Positions 21,451 through 34,130 of a stretch of DNA of 64,000 nucleotides are shown here, in pieces (within the stretch, counting starts at the first letter, position 1; the number at the start of each line of letters is the position of its first letter). This stretch comes from Tachypleus tridentatus (Eukaryota > Arthropoda > Merostomata > Xiphosura > Limulidae): NCBI RefSeq assembly GCF_004210375.1, contig NC_134829.1, positions 54,986,107 through 55,050,106 of the forward strand, read 5' to 3'. The translations under genes and the position numbers were made by a program. The notes beneath the pieces are model-generated. The model was not told the DNA's origin and searched no databases. It saw nothing but the letters and a program-made list of their open reading frames with translations.

Positions 21451-23290
21451 GAATCACCCTTCTTTGCCACCAAAGTTATGAAAAAGAAAAAAATTGATCT
21501 TGGTTAAGGATAATATCCATGGAAAGGTACAAAGTTTCTTTAAACATTGATGGAAAACGAATTTAACCAATGATTTCCACAGACCAAAAGGAGAAGGAAA
21601 TATGTCTTAAATGATAAATGAAACATATCACAAGATGACAAAGATTCAACTGGAGGTAAAGTAAGGCAGTGCAACACCACCTTCACATCCCAATCCCAAA
21701 GAACTGCACCTGTTGGAGGTCAACTAATCTATAAGGATAGAAACAACAGCAATACGGTACAAGAATGAAAAGTACCAGGAAAAATGAAAAGTGTGGAATA
21801 AAGCAGCCCAATAACCCACAATTGTGGAGAGAGAAGCCTCCTGATCAAATAACCAAGTGAGGAAATCTATAATAGCAGGAATAGTGGGACAAGAAGGGGA
21901 GAAACTCCCACCCAAAGACCTATAACAAAATGTATTCTACTTATATTGATAAAACTCCATGAAGGAAGCACAAATGAAATGTGCTAAAAACTAAGCTACT
22001 AACTGTAGCAAATTAGATAAAATTCAGGCATGAGGATGAAGGTTAGAAATGGCTGGATGTGGTACCTAGGACTGAGGTTGCCACAGAAGGGTTGGAGTCA
22101 TGGGAAGAGGACACAGAGAAGCAGACTGGATCTAAAGCCATCACAGAAACCATGGCTGGGCTTGCCAGAAATAGGTAAGTAGAAAGACTTGACACAGAGT
22201 GATGTGGATACTAGAAATCACCCTTGAAAGAAGTCAGATTGGAGGACACATATAGAAATTTGTCTGTCATTCTTAACTGAATACATTGACAGTCAGTGCA
22301 AGTGGCTGAAGTGTCAAAGACCAAAACCAAGGTAACTTTGTTTTGAGGACCATAACCCACAGGATAGTGGCAGTGTGACACTGCATATAATGATAAGAGG
22401 AAAATCCCATGAAGGATGGAACAAGTGAAGAATAGGAAAGAGAAATAAGGGATGATTGAGGCTCAGAGTGAGGTAAATGATCATTCAACGAGGAAATAGT
22501 CAATTGTTATCTCACCGATTCTATTCTGAATTCCAAAGTCTCCAAATACTAAACCACAGAGAAGAGAGGCCAAGACAAGTCCCTAAGATAATTAGGTGGC
22601 AAATAAACTGCATCTCTCCCCAAACGTAAGGAACAATGTGTGCAAATAAAGAGCCAAAGTCAATAAAGTGGCAATATAGATGTAATTAGGGCAAATGTAT
22701 CCCCCAAAAAATTCTCAGGATCTCTGTGGATGGTGGAAAAGCCCTGTAGGATAGATGTGAGAGTGAGACTAAGACAAGAAAATTGGGCATGGAATAAATT
22801 AACAGGATAATCACTGTTTGCCTCCAAATGGGTAAAATGATTCTAAGTGCTGAGACTCGAGGAATGGAAAATCAGCTTGATGGTAGGCTAAAGCAGAAAG
22901 CAAGATACAAAATGTTCAGCAAGAACCCCAATATTAGAAGAAACACAAGATACAGAGAGAAAGAAGTATTGTACAATAAGGAAAGGAGAAGGCTAAAACA
23001 CAACACAACTGTGAACCTCTGTACAAAAGTGCCATAAAAGGCCTACTTGATCCCAGAGTATGAACTTGGGAAGATGGCAAAACCAGGTGGAGGAAAAAGA
23101 CTGTCAAATGCTTCATCATCCCAAACAGGTTTTGGTTTCTTAGAAAAAAACGAACTACATCAGGAAAAGAAGTTGGTTCAATGTAATGATCAATCTCTTG
23201 ATGAATAAATGCTGATAACTTCATAGTCAAGGTATTCCTACCCAAAAACTGTGTAAATGTGCTGGTAGAAGTTGTAACCTTCAAAGTAAT
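21451..23290 (-). mobile_element. DIRS-like tyrosine-recombinase retrotransposon remnant
   Basis: On the minus strand a gag-like piece (about 23200-23060, PKPVWDDEAF) is followed by the end of an RT/RNase H region (LKTKLPWFWSLTLQPLALTV, about 22330), then a tyrosine recombinase: the SAM-like domain (PAIIDFLTWLFDQE, STIVGYWAALFHTF, 21915-21780) and the start of the catalytic domain (AVLWDWDVKVVLHCLTLPP, about 21700-21650; FKTYFLLLL; FVAKKG). The order RT-RNase H-YR is specific to DIRS elements. The RT core is absent (too little space), stops are present, and the first catalytic Arg region reads CGNHWLN, so the element is inactive. Confidence 0.8.
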
Positions 23291-25289
23291 AACTCAAACT
23301 TCAGAATTTAAAATGAATAAACAATCATAATTTTGTTGGTAAAAATAAATAAAAAGTGTGAAAAAGTTTCTAACTCACAATTATGTTTTGTAACTGGTTG
23401 GGAATAATAAGTAATTCCATCTGAGAATAAGTTACAAATTAGAACTATTGGATAATAAATAGTAAACTACTTGTGAGTAAACCCATACAAAGATTCAAAA
23501 CCTGAGGAGAGCACAAACAAAATATTGAAATACAAGCACTGCCAAAGTGACAGTTTGGTAGAACAGCATAGAGGGAGTCACAGGGGGTGCATGGTGCTTC
23601 TATTGGGGGAAGTTTGTTAAATGATAAAAATTAGCTTAACCATTTGAATGGAGGGGTCTGGGAGAGAGAAAGGCTTCTAGCATGAGAATAAAAATTTTGC
23701 AAATAGAGGGCAGCACTAAATGAGAATAATGACCAGAAATAACATATCTTGATAAAATTACAGATCTCCATGTATGCAACTGGAAATCTTTCATATTATT
23801 TTAGAAATCTTGTATTTAAAGAAGTACTCTTGCAATAAAGATAATAATTTGCCCACAGAAGTTTTCCAGGTCTTTGTTAAGTCTCAAGACATAACATACA
23901 TCTACTATGAGTAATTCTAGCTGAAAGTTACAAACTATTTTGGTTTAGCAACACAAGTTTAATTGACACAAACACGTCAGCTTTGCAACTGTAAACAGGA
24001 TGTAAGATTACACATTATCCTTCTCAGTAAATATTGTGATTTCCTTTCAAAGACTGTACATGATTTTTTTATTTGAAACTTTTTCTACACAAACATATTT
24101 CTTAAGGGAGTTTTTTTTCAGCCATGCCATGGTTACAAACATTTGTTTCATAATCTAAGTCACCTCCAGGTTCTGTTGTTTCCAAGAACAATACCAAAAA
24201 GAGATACAAGATGATTTCTTTACAGAACCACTTAATCGATCACTTCTAAGAAAAACGGTCAACCATACATACAGTATGTTCATGAAGGAATTACTTTCCT
24301 ACTACGATTACATTATTGTTTCTAGAATATCAGTGAGTAACCACGGATAAAGAAAGTTTAATTCAGACAGAACTACATACATAGTAATTGTGCATACATT
24401 TTGTACAGTTTCAGAAACGCATGTTGGTGTTTCACAATAAAATCAAACAAAACTGTCTAATGGTCAACTGAAAAGGTTTTACAGTTGGGCAGGCATATTT
24501 TTTCAAATATCACCTTGTAGCATAACTACTAACTTAACCACTCCAACTCAATAATATTTAACCCTTTATATTTCGAAATTTATTTCATTTAAAACTTTCC
24601 TGAGACTCTGAACTCTTTTTAAACCCATAATTTCTTTTACATTCCACCAGGATTATTTTTACAATTTCCTAATAATCATCACCATACCTCATAAAACTTC
24701 ATTTTTCATTAATCTTATCTTTCCCTTCAACATCAGGGGTACCCACAGAGAGCATTGCTGAGTAATTAGCCTCAAACATTTCCCTGTTAAACATTTGCTG
24801 TCACCATCTGATGTGTAGCTTCACCTGATGCTGCAAGCTTCCAGAATTATGGAGTTAAATTAGTGAAAACAATATTTTTCTCAGTTAATATATTTGGTAT
24901 TTTTTAAATATATAGCTTGAAAAACAGTTTCATCAGCTGAAACTGTAGAGAGTAACTAAAATATTTTGTACAAAACAACATAGACTATCAGTTGTTTCTT
25001 TTGTAAGAAGGGCAGTAGTATAGAATAAATAGAAAATAAAAAAAGATTTTATATATAATGTTAACACATTAAATATAATTAAAGAAACCAATGGTCCATA
25101 CAAAACTAAACACATGACCAACATGGACAGTGTTATCACTGCCAATGAGTCATAATGTTAAAGGGTTAAAAACATTTAAATTATTCAACCATTCAGAGTC
25201 ATTGTAATAACAGGAATACATGACTTGAGTCATTTACTGAGAGCACAATATATTTTATCTGGACAAATTTATTTAAATGTAGCTCCCCA

Positions 25290-26050
25290 CAAATTATCAA
25301 GCCTTGCCTTGATGACTTGAAGTCTAAATTTGTAACGTTGCTAATGGAAATTAATTTGACTGCAATGTCAGCAAATGTGTTCCTTCAGATTCTAACATGA
25401 CCAGAAACCCAGAAAAACTGGATAGAGATGGGTGATAGTGAGAAAAGAACCAATATTGTTTCAATATCCAAGAGAAATAATGTTAAGCAATTCTAAGCTG
25501 TTCAATGCTAATTGTATCAATATAACGATCAAATTAGTGTATCACTTAGCTCATAGGCATTCAAGCAGGAGAAACTATAGAGCAGTGAACATCTACTCTA
25601 CAGAGAGGATCCTCTGGCAACTATAGAATAAATAAAACCATTCCAGAGCCCAAAGAATCATCTAATTTTAAGCCTTGCATAAAAATTGTAATGAAGGCTG
25701 ATGGTTCTAAAGTTGTTTGTTAAAGTAATTAGTACTTCCTCCAGTATTCAATTTTTGTGAGTCTCTAAATAAGAAAATCACAGTGACAAGCTATCCTAGA
25801 ATGGGTTGAACACTGGATTCTACAATATTATCCAATCTATAATACATCTGAGCATGGATATGAAGACAAATGTTTAAACACTAAACTGTTTGTAAAAACA
25901 CAAAGTCCACTATGAATAAGTGGGACCATGACAGTAATTTAAGCTTTTTGTTAGAGAAAAGTTAAAAGCTTTGCTTCAGCCACCATGGAAACTTCTCCAT
26001 CTTTCAGATGGAACTCAGACTCAGGATCAAAACAATATTATTTTTGTATC
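25290..26050 (-). mobile_element. Old I-like LINE fragment
   Basis: The segment AGCAATTCTAAGC (about 25485) and the surrounding sequence parallel the RNase H part of LINE fragment A near 10205, and CTTTGCTTCAGCCACCATGG to CTCAGGATCA near 25975-26022 parallels 11028-11080. The internal order is the same, with heavy divergence and no open frame left. Confidence 0.6.
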
Positions 26051-27629
26051 AGAGCTATTAGCCTGTGGAATGAGTTGCTATTGGCAAAAGTGTAGCTCAG
26101 CACTTAAAAGGGGTTAAAAAAGGATAGGACAACTTCCTGAAAACTAAAGAACACGTTTATTAAAGTGTTAATTTCCTCAATGCAAGGACAGTCTTGAATG
26201 GGTAAGTGTTCTCTTGACATTTGCACGTTACATGAACTCCATTTCTGGTTTGAAGTTTATGATCCTTACCACTCACTGTATCAATTATCACAATACTAGC
26301 ATTTAAAACAAGAGTGCAAAAAATGTTAAGACTACAAATAAGCATTTTACACGTGTTTTAAAGGACAAATATTTTTCATTTCTCTTTCTTTCCAGTGTGT
26401 CAGAGTTGGCCAGCTAGCGGTATTTTCTAACTGATTATCCAACAGGCTCATTACTTGATCACTATACCATGTCCCTTACAATTCATACGTGCACATATTT
26501 AACAATTATATTTACACTTTATTTATAACTATAATATTAGTAAGTTATTAAAACAGTTGATGTGGCACCATGAAAAGTTTCCATACAAAAATTTAGGAAG
26601 TGCTTTCTGAGTTAAGAAATGGATAATATATTTTCAAAGGATGATAGGTTCCAAAGAAAGAATATTTATTTTATGAGATAGCTAGAATAATTCTAAAACA
26701 GCTGACAAATTGGTTGTTCTGTTTGGAGGCAAACTCTTTGTTGTGGTGCAAAAATTAAAATATCAATTACTTTCTTTACACTAGATGTTATAATACGACA
26801 AAATATTGATACTAAAATCACTTTTGTTAAAACTGTTTAAATACTTAGAATTAACAAACTACTGCCTAAAATGTGCAGTCAAAATACAAGAAATGCTGGA
26901 GAAAATCCTGGCTTCAATTATAAAAATTTAGAAGTTAACTTGTTCATTCAAAACAGTTGTACATAAAAATGTATCATACAAAACTGGAACAACTTAAGAA
27001 TAATATGATTACAAACATAACGCAGGTTTCTCTCTAAAAATTTACATAAGACGACCAGACTGAAATTATCGAATTTTTGTTGATAGAAATAAACATTTTC
27101 CTTAACACTATTTTTACATAACATCAATAAATTCTAACACATTAACAACAAAATATATGAAAAACAGCTAGTTTCAGCTGAAATCCTTGCTGGACATAAA
27201 ATTATTTTTCAAGTCACACACAATAATGATGTTTATAACAAAAACATAAAATAGAAAAACATCAAAGCTCACTAAATGGGGTATTTATGTTAAATCTTTG
27301 TTACAGATCCATACTTTTAGAAACCTGCTCAGAAAGGGAATGGTCTAGGACATTGCTAGTGGGATTAGACATGACTGCTGAGAAATTTATATCACTTCGA
27401 GTGTTTAATTATAACTGCATACTACTTGTAACTTTAGTTATAAAATCAGTTAGAAAGCCTATAAAATTGTAAAAGTAGCATAACTGAGTTATAATCCAAT
27501 AAAACAGTTAACTAATTACAATTACATTTAAAGACAAGAAATGATAAGGTGTACACCTAAGTTAATATTTTGGTTTTCATAAATATTTTTTAAGTTACAG
27601 CACTTGTATTTCCACTTATTTTGGCCATT

Positions 27630-28160
27630 AACCCTTTGCAATGGGCCTGGTATATCCTACACCAGTTTCTATGTTCAATTGCACATTGTATATTTATCCT
27701 GTAACTAGCGATGCAGCATGTGTAGCTTCACATGATCTGGTAGATTTTCATTAAAGATTTAAAGTGTTCTATACACAAGAAATCAGAATTTTTAATCAAG
27801 TATTTTTACTAAAAATTTGTGAAAACATCAAATTAGTTTCATTACTGATCCAAGTGCAAAACAGTCTTCATGTTACTATTAAAAACTATTCTTTGACCCA
27901 AAAATCTCAAGTATTATTTATGTAACCTCTAAAACATTCTAAATATATTTCAATGTTTCTTTTCAGTAAGACTGTCTTTTCTCTTATATTTTCTCTACCC
28001 TAACTAGGTGATGGTCTGTCAAATTGTCTGACCTCATAACCACCATAAAAAAAATGAGTAAATAAATATAAATCACACTTTTATCATTCTAGAATGACTA
28101 TAGAATATAACACAAAAATACAAATGTTTAGTCTCAACAGTTGAAGTCTCATGACATCAT
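27630..28160 (+). repeat. Dispersed repeat, copy B
   Basis: This is collinear with copy A (7770-8165) from AGTATTTTTACTAAAAATTTG through CTCTAAAACATTCTAAATA and TATTTTCTCTACCCTAACTA to a matching ATAACCACC. It includes extra sequence on its left that starts AACCCTTTGCAATGGGCC, which may be one terminus because a similar AACACTTTCACAATGAGTCATGG occurs at 31508. Confidence 0.6.
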
Positions 28161-28217
28161 ATATTTATTATTTTTATTATATTTACCTTCCAGTCACTCC
28201 TGTCTAACATTACATAA

Positions 28218-30719
28218 GGGTAATTCCATGTCAAATCATCACAAGTGCTCATCTATCCATATAATGAAAAATTACCAAAGATTAGATCAATATCTCTAAT
28301 AGTTTCTGATTTACAGCCCTGTAATTATTTTTTTTTTTATTTTTGGCAAATTCATTTTTGGGCTACTTTGGCTGCTTAAAGCTACAAGAGTAATGGTGGT
28401 AGAAGGCTGAAATTTGCTACACTGATTGATTTAATCTCACAGAATTCAAAAATGGTCTCAAACCATATTTATCTCTCTTAGAATTTGCATAGTGAGGCTG
28501 TAAAATCACCTGAAAACCCAAAATTGTAAAAACCATTGGTTTATTTAATAAGCCATAGCTCTAAGACTTAATATGATAGCTGTATTTATAATTTCTTATG
28601 AATATCAGTTGATGAATCCAATTGTAAATAGGTTGTTAGATCAGCCTTTAAATAAATTACTTACATGCAACTTTTATGATTCAGCTAAAAATAATCCTAC
28701 TTAAGGCCACAGTTTGACCATGCTACTAGTTATTCAGCCTTTTCAGATTTTCACCATATATTCTTACATCTCTGAATATGATCTACAAAAAAAATCAGGA
28801 TGGTGTTCAACCTACTTTTGAGTAATAATATTTTAAAGTATCCTCTGACCATACGTTTTTTATTTAAAAAAACATTCAGTTCAGGTGTGTTACTGTATGC
28901 AAATATATCAATACAATTTTGAAAAATATGTAGAATTTTATGAATCCCACTGAAATATTATAACCAGTCTTTCACAATGTTAAATAATGAAGTTGTAAGA
29001 AACAAGAAAAGGCTATCATTTCTGAACAAGTTTATTGGCATAACTAGTTGACCACATGGCAATGCAAATATATTGTGTATGCATTACAGTTATGCAGATA
29101 TGGCTGAGTTTAAGATTCATAATGTAATAAATACAAGGTAAATCAGACACAAAAAGCACAGAGGCACATATAGGGGATAACTGAGAAAGATTATAGTCAC
29201 AACAAACTACAATAATCATCAGATGAAATGTTTCTAAAACTGCTTTGGATAAATTAGCCTTAACAACATCAAATAAACATTGCTTTGTTATGGACAGCTT
29301 AAATAGATGTCTGAAAAGCGAGTGTGATTATCTTGAGATCACTTTGACTTAGACAAGTGGTGAGCACTACTGCCTTGCAGTAGGTGCACTTATCAAACAA
29401 AGAATATGTTCTAAGAATCAAGTTTCATCTCAAGATAATGCAGGCCATGAGAACAGTTCGTTTCTTGATTTCTTCATAAATGACTAAACACATCGACTGT
29501 TCATGTGATCTATCTTTAATGTTTCCCACATACCATTCATGATCGTATATGCATGCCACATATTTCCCTGGCTGATAATTGTCATTGCTATCATTAGACC
29601 CTATTTGAGCTGCTGTAGCATCACTTTCACTGTTACTACCAACTGTTACAACTGTGTACACATCATCATCTGATAGTGGAGAATAAAGCTATGATGTGAC
29701 CTTTATTAGTTTTGTGTTTTCTTACACTCAAGTAGATCAAACTCTACATAATTGTAATGCATACTGAATATGATTAACAATAAAGCCATGAATGATCTGA
29801 ACTGGTTATGTCAATAAACTTATCAGAGAAATGGATTTAATAATTTATTATTTTCTCACAATCTTCATTTTTTAAGATCATGTTCAGAGATGTTAGAATA
29901 TATCCAGTAAAGGTTCATAGAATATTTCAATGGGATTCATAAATTATTTTAAAATTGTATGGATATATTTGCACACAGTAACACACCTGAACTGAATGTT
30001 TTTTTAAAAAAAACGTATGGTCAGAAGATACTTTAAAATATTATACTCAAAAAGTAGGTTGAACACCATCCTGATTTTTTTGTAGATCATATTCAGAGAT
30101 GTAAGAATATATGGTAAATATCTAAAAAGGCTGAATAACTGGTGACATGGTCAAACTGTGGCCTGAAGTAGGGCTATTTTTAGCTGAATCATAAAAAGTT
30201 GCATGCAACTAATTTTATTTACAGATCTAATAGACTTTTAATTACAACAATTGCTGATTTATCAACTGATATGTTATAAGAAATTAGAAAACAAAATACA
30301 GCTTTGTATCATATTAAGTCTTAGAGCTATGGCTAATTACATTAACCAATGCTTTTTACCATTCTGGGTTTTCAGGTGATTTTACAGCCTCACTCTGCAA
30401 ATCGTAAGAGAGATAAACTTGGTTTGAGACAATTTTTGAATTCTGTGAGATTAATTCAGTCAGTGTAGCCAATTTCAGCTTTCTACCATCATTACTCTTG
30501 CAGCTTTAAGCAGCCAAAGTTGCCCGAAAATGAATTCACCAAAAAAATAAAAAAATTAATTACAGGGCTGTAAATCAGAAACTATTAGAGATATTGATCT
30601 AATCTTTGGTAATTTTTCATTATATGGGTAGATGAGCACATGTGAATTTTTTCAAGGCATTTTGAGGGGGTTACCTGGAAAATTTTCCAAAATCTGGATG
30701 ATTTGACATGGAATGGCCA
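28218..30719. mobile_element. Unclassified DNA element with about 0.75 kb inverted repeats
   Basis: The left arm (28218-28960) is the reverse complement of the right arm (about 29920-30719). For example TAATGAAAAATTACCAAAG, followed by ATTAGATCAATATCTC, at 28262 is matched in reverse at 30635. The tips read GGGTAATTCCATGTCAAATC on the left and GGCCATTCCATGTCAAATC on the right. The left arm lacks about 60 bp present in the right. The 0.95 kb centre holds a broken minus-strand frame (separate entry). Long inverted repeats around a gene remnant suggest a cut-and-paste or foldback element. The superfamily is not determined. Confidence 0.85.
29340..29661 (-). pseudogene. Frameshifted remnant with a Tudor-like motif inside the inverted-repeat element
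   Basis: The minus-strand translation gives an acidic Ser/Asn region, then YQPGKYVACIYDHEWYVGNI. After a frame change it gives FMKKSRNELFSWPALS, then DETWFLEHILCLISAP. The pattern G-YV-AxYD-xWYxG-xI ... FM...F.WP...W....IL..I..P recalls a small Tudor-like domain that I associate with multicopy transposon-linked proteins in invertebrates. This link is from memory and not verified. At least one frameshift and one stop break the reading. Confidence 0.45.
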
Positions 30720-31167
30720 ATAACCTACATCAAAGTGCAAAAGCACTCGCATTACGGTATCCAATAATATGAAATTGACCTTTCATCTTTACAAAGTGAC
30801 CCTGTGTTGGCTGAGTTTTAGTGAACTAGTATTTTGTAACACAAAGTTGCATTTCAGTTATTGTACATATATTATTACTCTTTAGAATTAAGTTATGAAA
30901 CTTTTCTTGAAATATAAAACAGTAAATAAATAAGTAAAGCAAACAATTTTATCTTCTAGGTATGACCTTTGTACCAGGTTGCAGCTTGACATCAGATGCT
31001 AAGAATTTTAAACTTTTGTATGTGGAGATATGAAATTTTGTTTTTTTTAGGTTTTATACATACAGTTGAATATTATTTGATTAATCTAAAATAATTAATT
31101 ACTGACTAATAATATAATTATGTTCATTTCAGAAAAATCAGAAAAAGTATTTTTACAATAACCAATG

Positions 31168-31292
31168 GTTTGTTTGTGTGTGTTTTTTCTTATAGCAAAG
31201 CCACATTGGGCCATCTGCTGTGTCCACCAACAGGAATCAAACCCCTGATTTTAACATTGTAAATCTGTAGACTTACTGCTGTACCAGCAGTG
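31168..31292 (-). repeat. tRNA-derived SINE, family 2, diverged copy
   Basis: On the minus strand it reads from a tRNA-like head (CACTGCTGGTACAGCAGTAAG, with TCTACAGATTTACAATG) through a box B-like GGGTTTGATTCCTGTTGG to the tail TGGCTTTGCTATAAG and ACACACAC. The same head-to-tail order occurs at 41503, 49836 and elsewhere. Confidence 0.75.
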
Positions 31293-32111
31293 GATAAAGT
31301 AAAAACTGAGACATAATATTTGATATTCTATTGCATATTGTCTATTAATTTATGAAACAAAAAGGAAAGAAAGAAAAGAGGAATGGTTTGGACTCCCTTA
31401 GATATGTGTCTACTTATTAAAATATTAGATGAAATAGTTATCACTGAAACTAGAGGATGGAGGGTCTGAATGTTTGTCAAACTAATATGCTGACTCCTGC
31501 TTATACATTAACACTTTCACAATGAGTCATGGGTCAAAAACAATGTCATTATGTTTGTTGACTTACATTCAAAAGTTTATTGAACTACTATTTTATAAAC
31601 TTATGTCAGTAAGTTTGGAATCAAATGGTAGATTATAATCCAAACTTTAATATTATGTTCGAGTTAATTTCTTAATTTAAAATAAATATTAAAAAACACA
31701 TTCTAATATAGATTTTAGTGAGTTGTGTGATATGCTGCAAGCAGCACTGTTTAAAATTAGATGTTTGTGATGTCATAATATTAGGTTACAGTTTTGTACA
31801 AATTAGGAACTCAAATTACTGAGGTTGACAAGCTAGAATATAAAATAAGGACCTCGTATCTTTTTATTTTGTTGAGATATGGCTTATCAATTGAATCAAA
31901 CATAGTAGCCCATTCACGTCTTTCCACTTTTAGAAATGGTCCCTTATACACTCTTACTACAATATATAACCAATCAACAGTTCAGAATGTCCCCCTAGTG
32001 GTTTTCTCAGCCATCTTAATCTATTAAAAGGCTACCACGTTCCTTTGAAACAAGATTTCAAAAAGGCAGGTTGTGTCTTCCAGCTGTTTGAAATTTCATA
32101 TTTTTTAAGAT

Positions 32112-33673
32112 CTAAATATATATATTATACACATCATCATGAAACTTAAGCCACTTACACTAAAATATATATGTACATCATCATGAAACTTAAGCCACTT
32201 ACACTAAATATATATGTACATCATTATGAAACTTAAGCCACTTACACTAAATATGTATGTACATCACCATGAAACTTAAGCCACTTACACTAAATATATA
32301 TGTACATCATCATGAAACTTAAGCCACTTACACTAAATATGTATTTACATCATCATGAAACTTAAGCCACTTACACTAAATATATATGTACATCATCATG
32401 AAACTTAAGCCACTTACACTAAATATATATTTACATCATCATGAAACATAAGCCACTTACACTAAATATGTATTTACATCATCATGAGCTTAAGCCACTT
32501 ACACTAAATATATATGTACATCATCATGAAACTTAAGCCACTTACACTAAATATATATATGTACATCATCATGAAACTTAAGCCACTTACACTAAATATA
32601 TATATGTACATCATCATGAAACTTAAGCCACTTACACTAAATATATATGTACATCATCATGAAACTTAAGCCACTTACACTAAATATATATGTACATCAT
32701 TATGAAACTTAAGCTACTTACACTAAATATATATGTACATCATTATGAAACTTAAGCTACTTACACTAAATATATATGTACATCATTATGAAACTTAAGC
32801 TACTTACACTAAATATATATGTACATCATTATGAGCTTAAGCTACTTACACTAAATATATATGTACATCATCATGAAGCTTAAGCCACTTACACTAAATA
32901 TATATGTACATCATTATGAGCTTAAGCTACTTACACTAAATATGTATGTACATCATTATGAAACTTAAGCTACTTACACTAAATATATATGTACATCATT
33001 ATGAAAATTAAGCCACTTACACTAAATATATATGTACATCATTATGAAACTTAAGCCACTTACACTAAATATATATGTACATCATCATGAAACTTAAGCC
33101 ACTTACACTAAATATATATGTACATCATTATGAAACTTAAGCTACTTACACTAAATATATATGTACATCATTATGAAACTTAAGCTACTTACACTAAATA
33201 TATATGTACATCATTATGAAAATTAAGCCACTTACACTAAATATATATGTACATCATCATGAAACTTAAGCCACTTACACTAAATATATATGTACATCAT
33301 CATGAAACTTAAGCTACTTACACTAAATATATATGTACATCATTATGAAACTTAAGCTACTTACACTAAATATATATGTACATCATTATGAAACTTAAGC
33401 TACTTACACTAAATATATATGTACATCATTATGAAAATTAAGCCACTTACACTAAATATATATGTACATCATTATGAAACTTAAGCTACTTACACTAAAT
33501 ATATATGTACATCATTATGAAACTTAAGCTACTTACACTAAATATATATGTACATCATTATGAAAATTAAGCCACTTACACTAAATATATATGTACATCA
33601 TTATGAAACTTAAGCCACTTACACTAAATATATATGTACATCATTATGAAACTTAAGCTACTTACACTAAATA
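32112..33673. repeat. 43-bp tandem array, about 36 copies, intron 1
   Basis: The unit is TAAATATATATGTACATCAT followed by CATGAAACTTAAGCCACTTA and CAC, repeating at 43 bp over 1.56 kb. Variants (CATTATG against CATCATG, AAGCTAC against AAGCCAC, GAGCTTAAG against GAAACTTAAG) are grouped in blocks. The left half is mostly CATCATG/AAGCCAC and the right half mostly CATTATG/AAGCTAC. That pattern suggests local amplification of different subtypes. Confidence 0.97.
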
Positions 33674-33809
33674 TTTTTTGTTTTCATGTTATAATGTGTA
33701 GTCATTCTCGCACAAAGAAAAAAATATATTTCCTAGTTTTTTATGATGACAATGAAGTCAGTCAGTTGACTGACTTCACACAGGGTATAGAAAATAAAAA
33801 AATATAAAG

Positions 33810-34130
33810 TATTTCTGAAAACAAATGTTTGAAATGTATTTAGGAGGTTTTAGAGATTACAAAAATAATATTTGAGATTTTTTAGAATGAACTATAGTTT
33901 TCTAATCATAACATGAAATCACTTCGCCCTTGGACTAGTAACCAGACTCAGTATTTTAACAATCTTCAAGAAAAAAAAAATCTTTTTTTTGTGTACAAAA
34001 ACTTTGTAATCTTTACTAAAAGTTTGCCAAATTTTGTGAAGGTACAATACTGTATCAAAAGTTATATGGTAAATACTTAATGTGTACATTATACTGAGCC
34101 TACTGTGAAGGGTTAAAGAATGTATATATG
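33810..34130 (-). repeat. Dispersed repeat, copy C
   Basis: The reverse complement contains CTCTAAAACCTCCTAAATA and GCGAAGTGATTTCATGTTATG in the same order as copies A and B, and ends near CTTTAACCCTTCACAG, a possible terminus shared with copy B. Confidence 0.55.
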
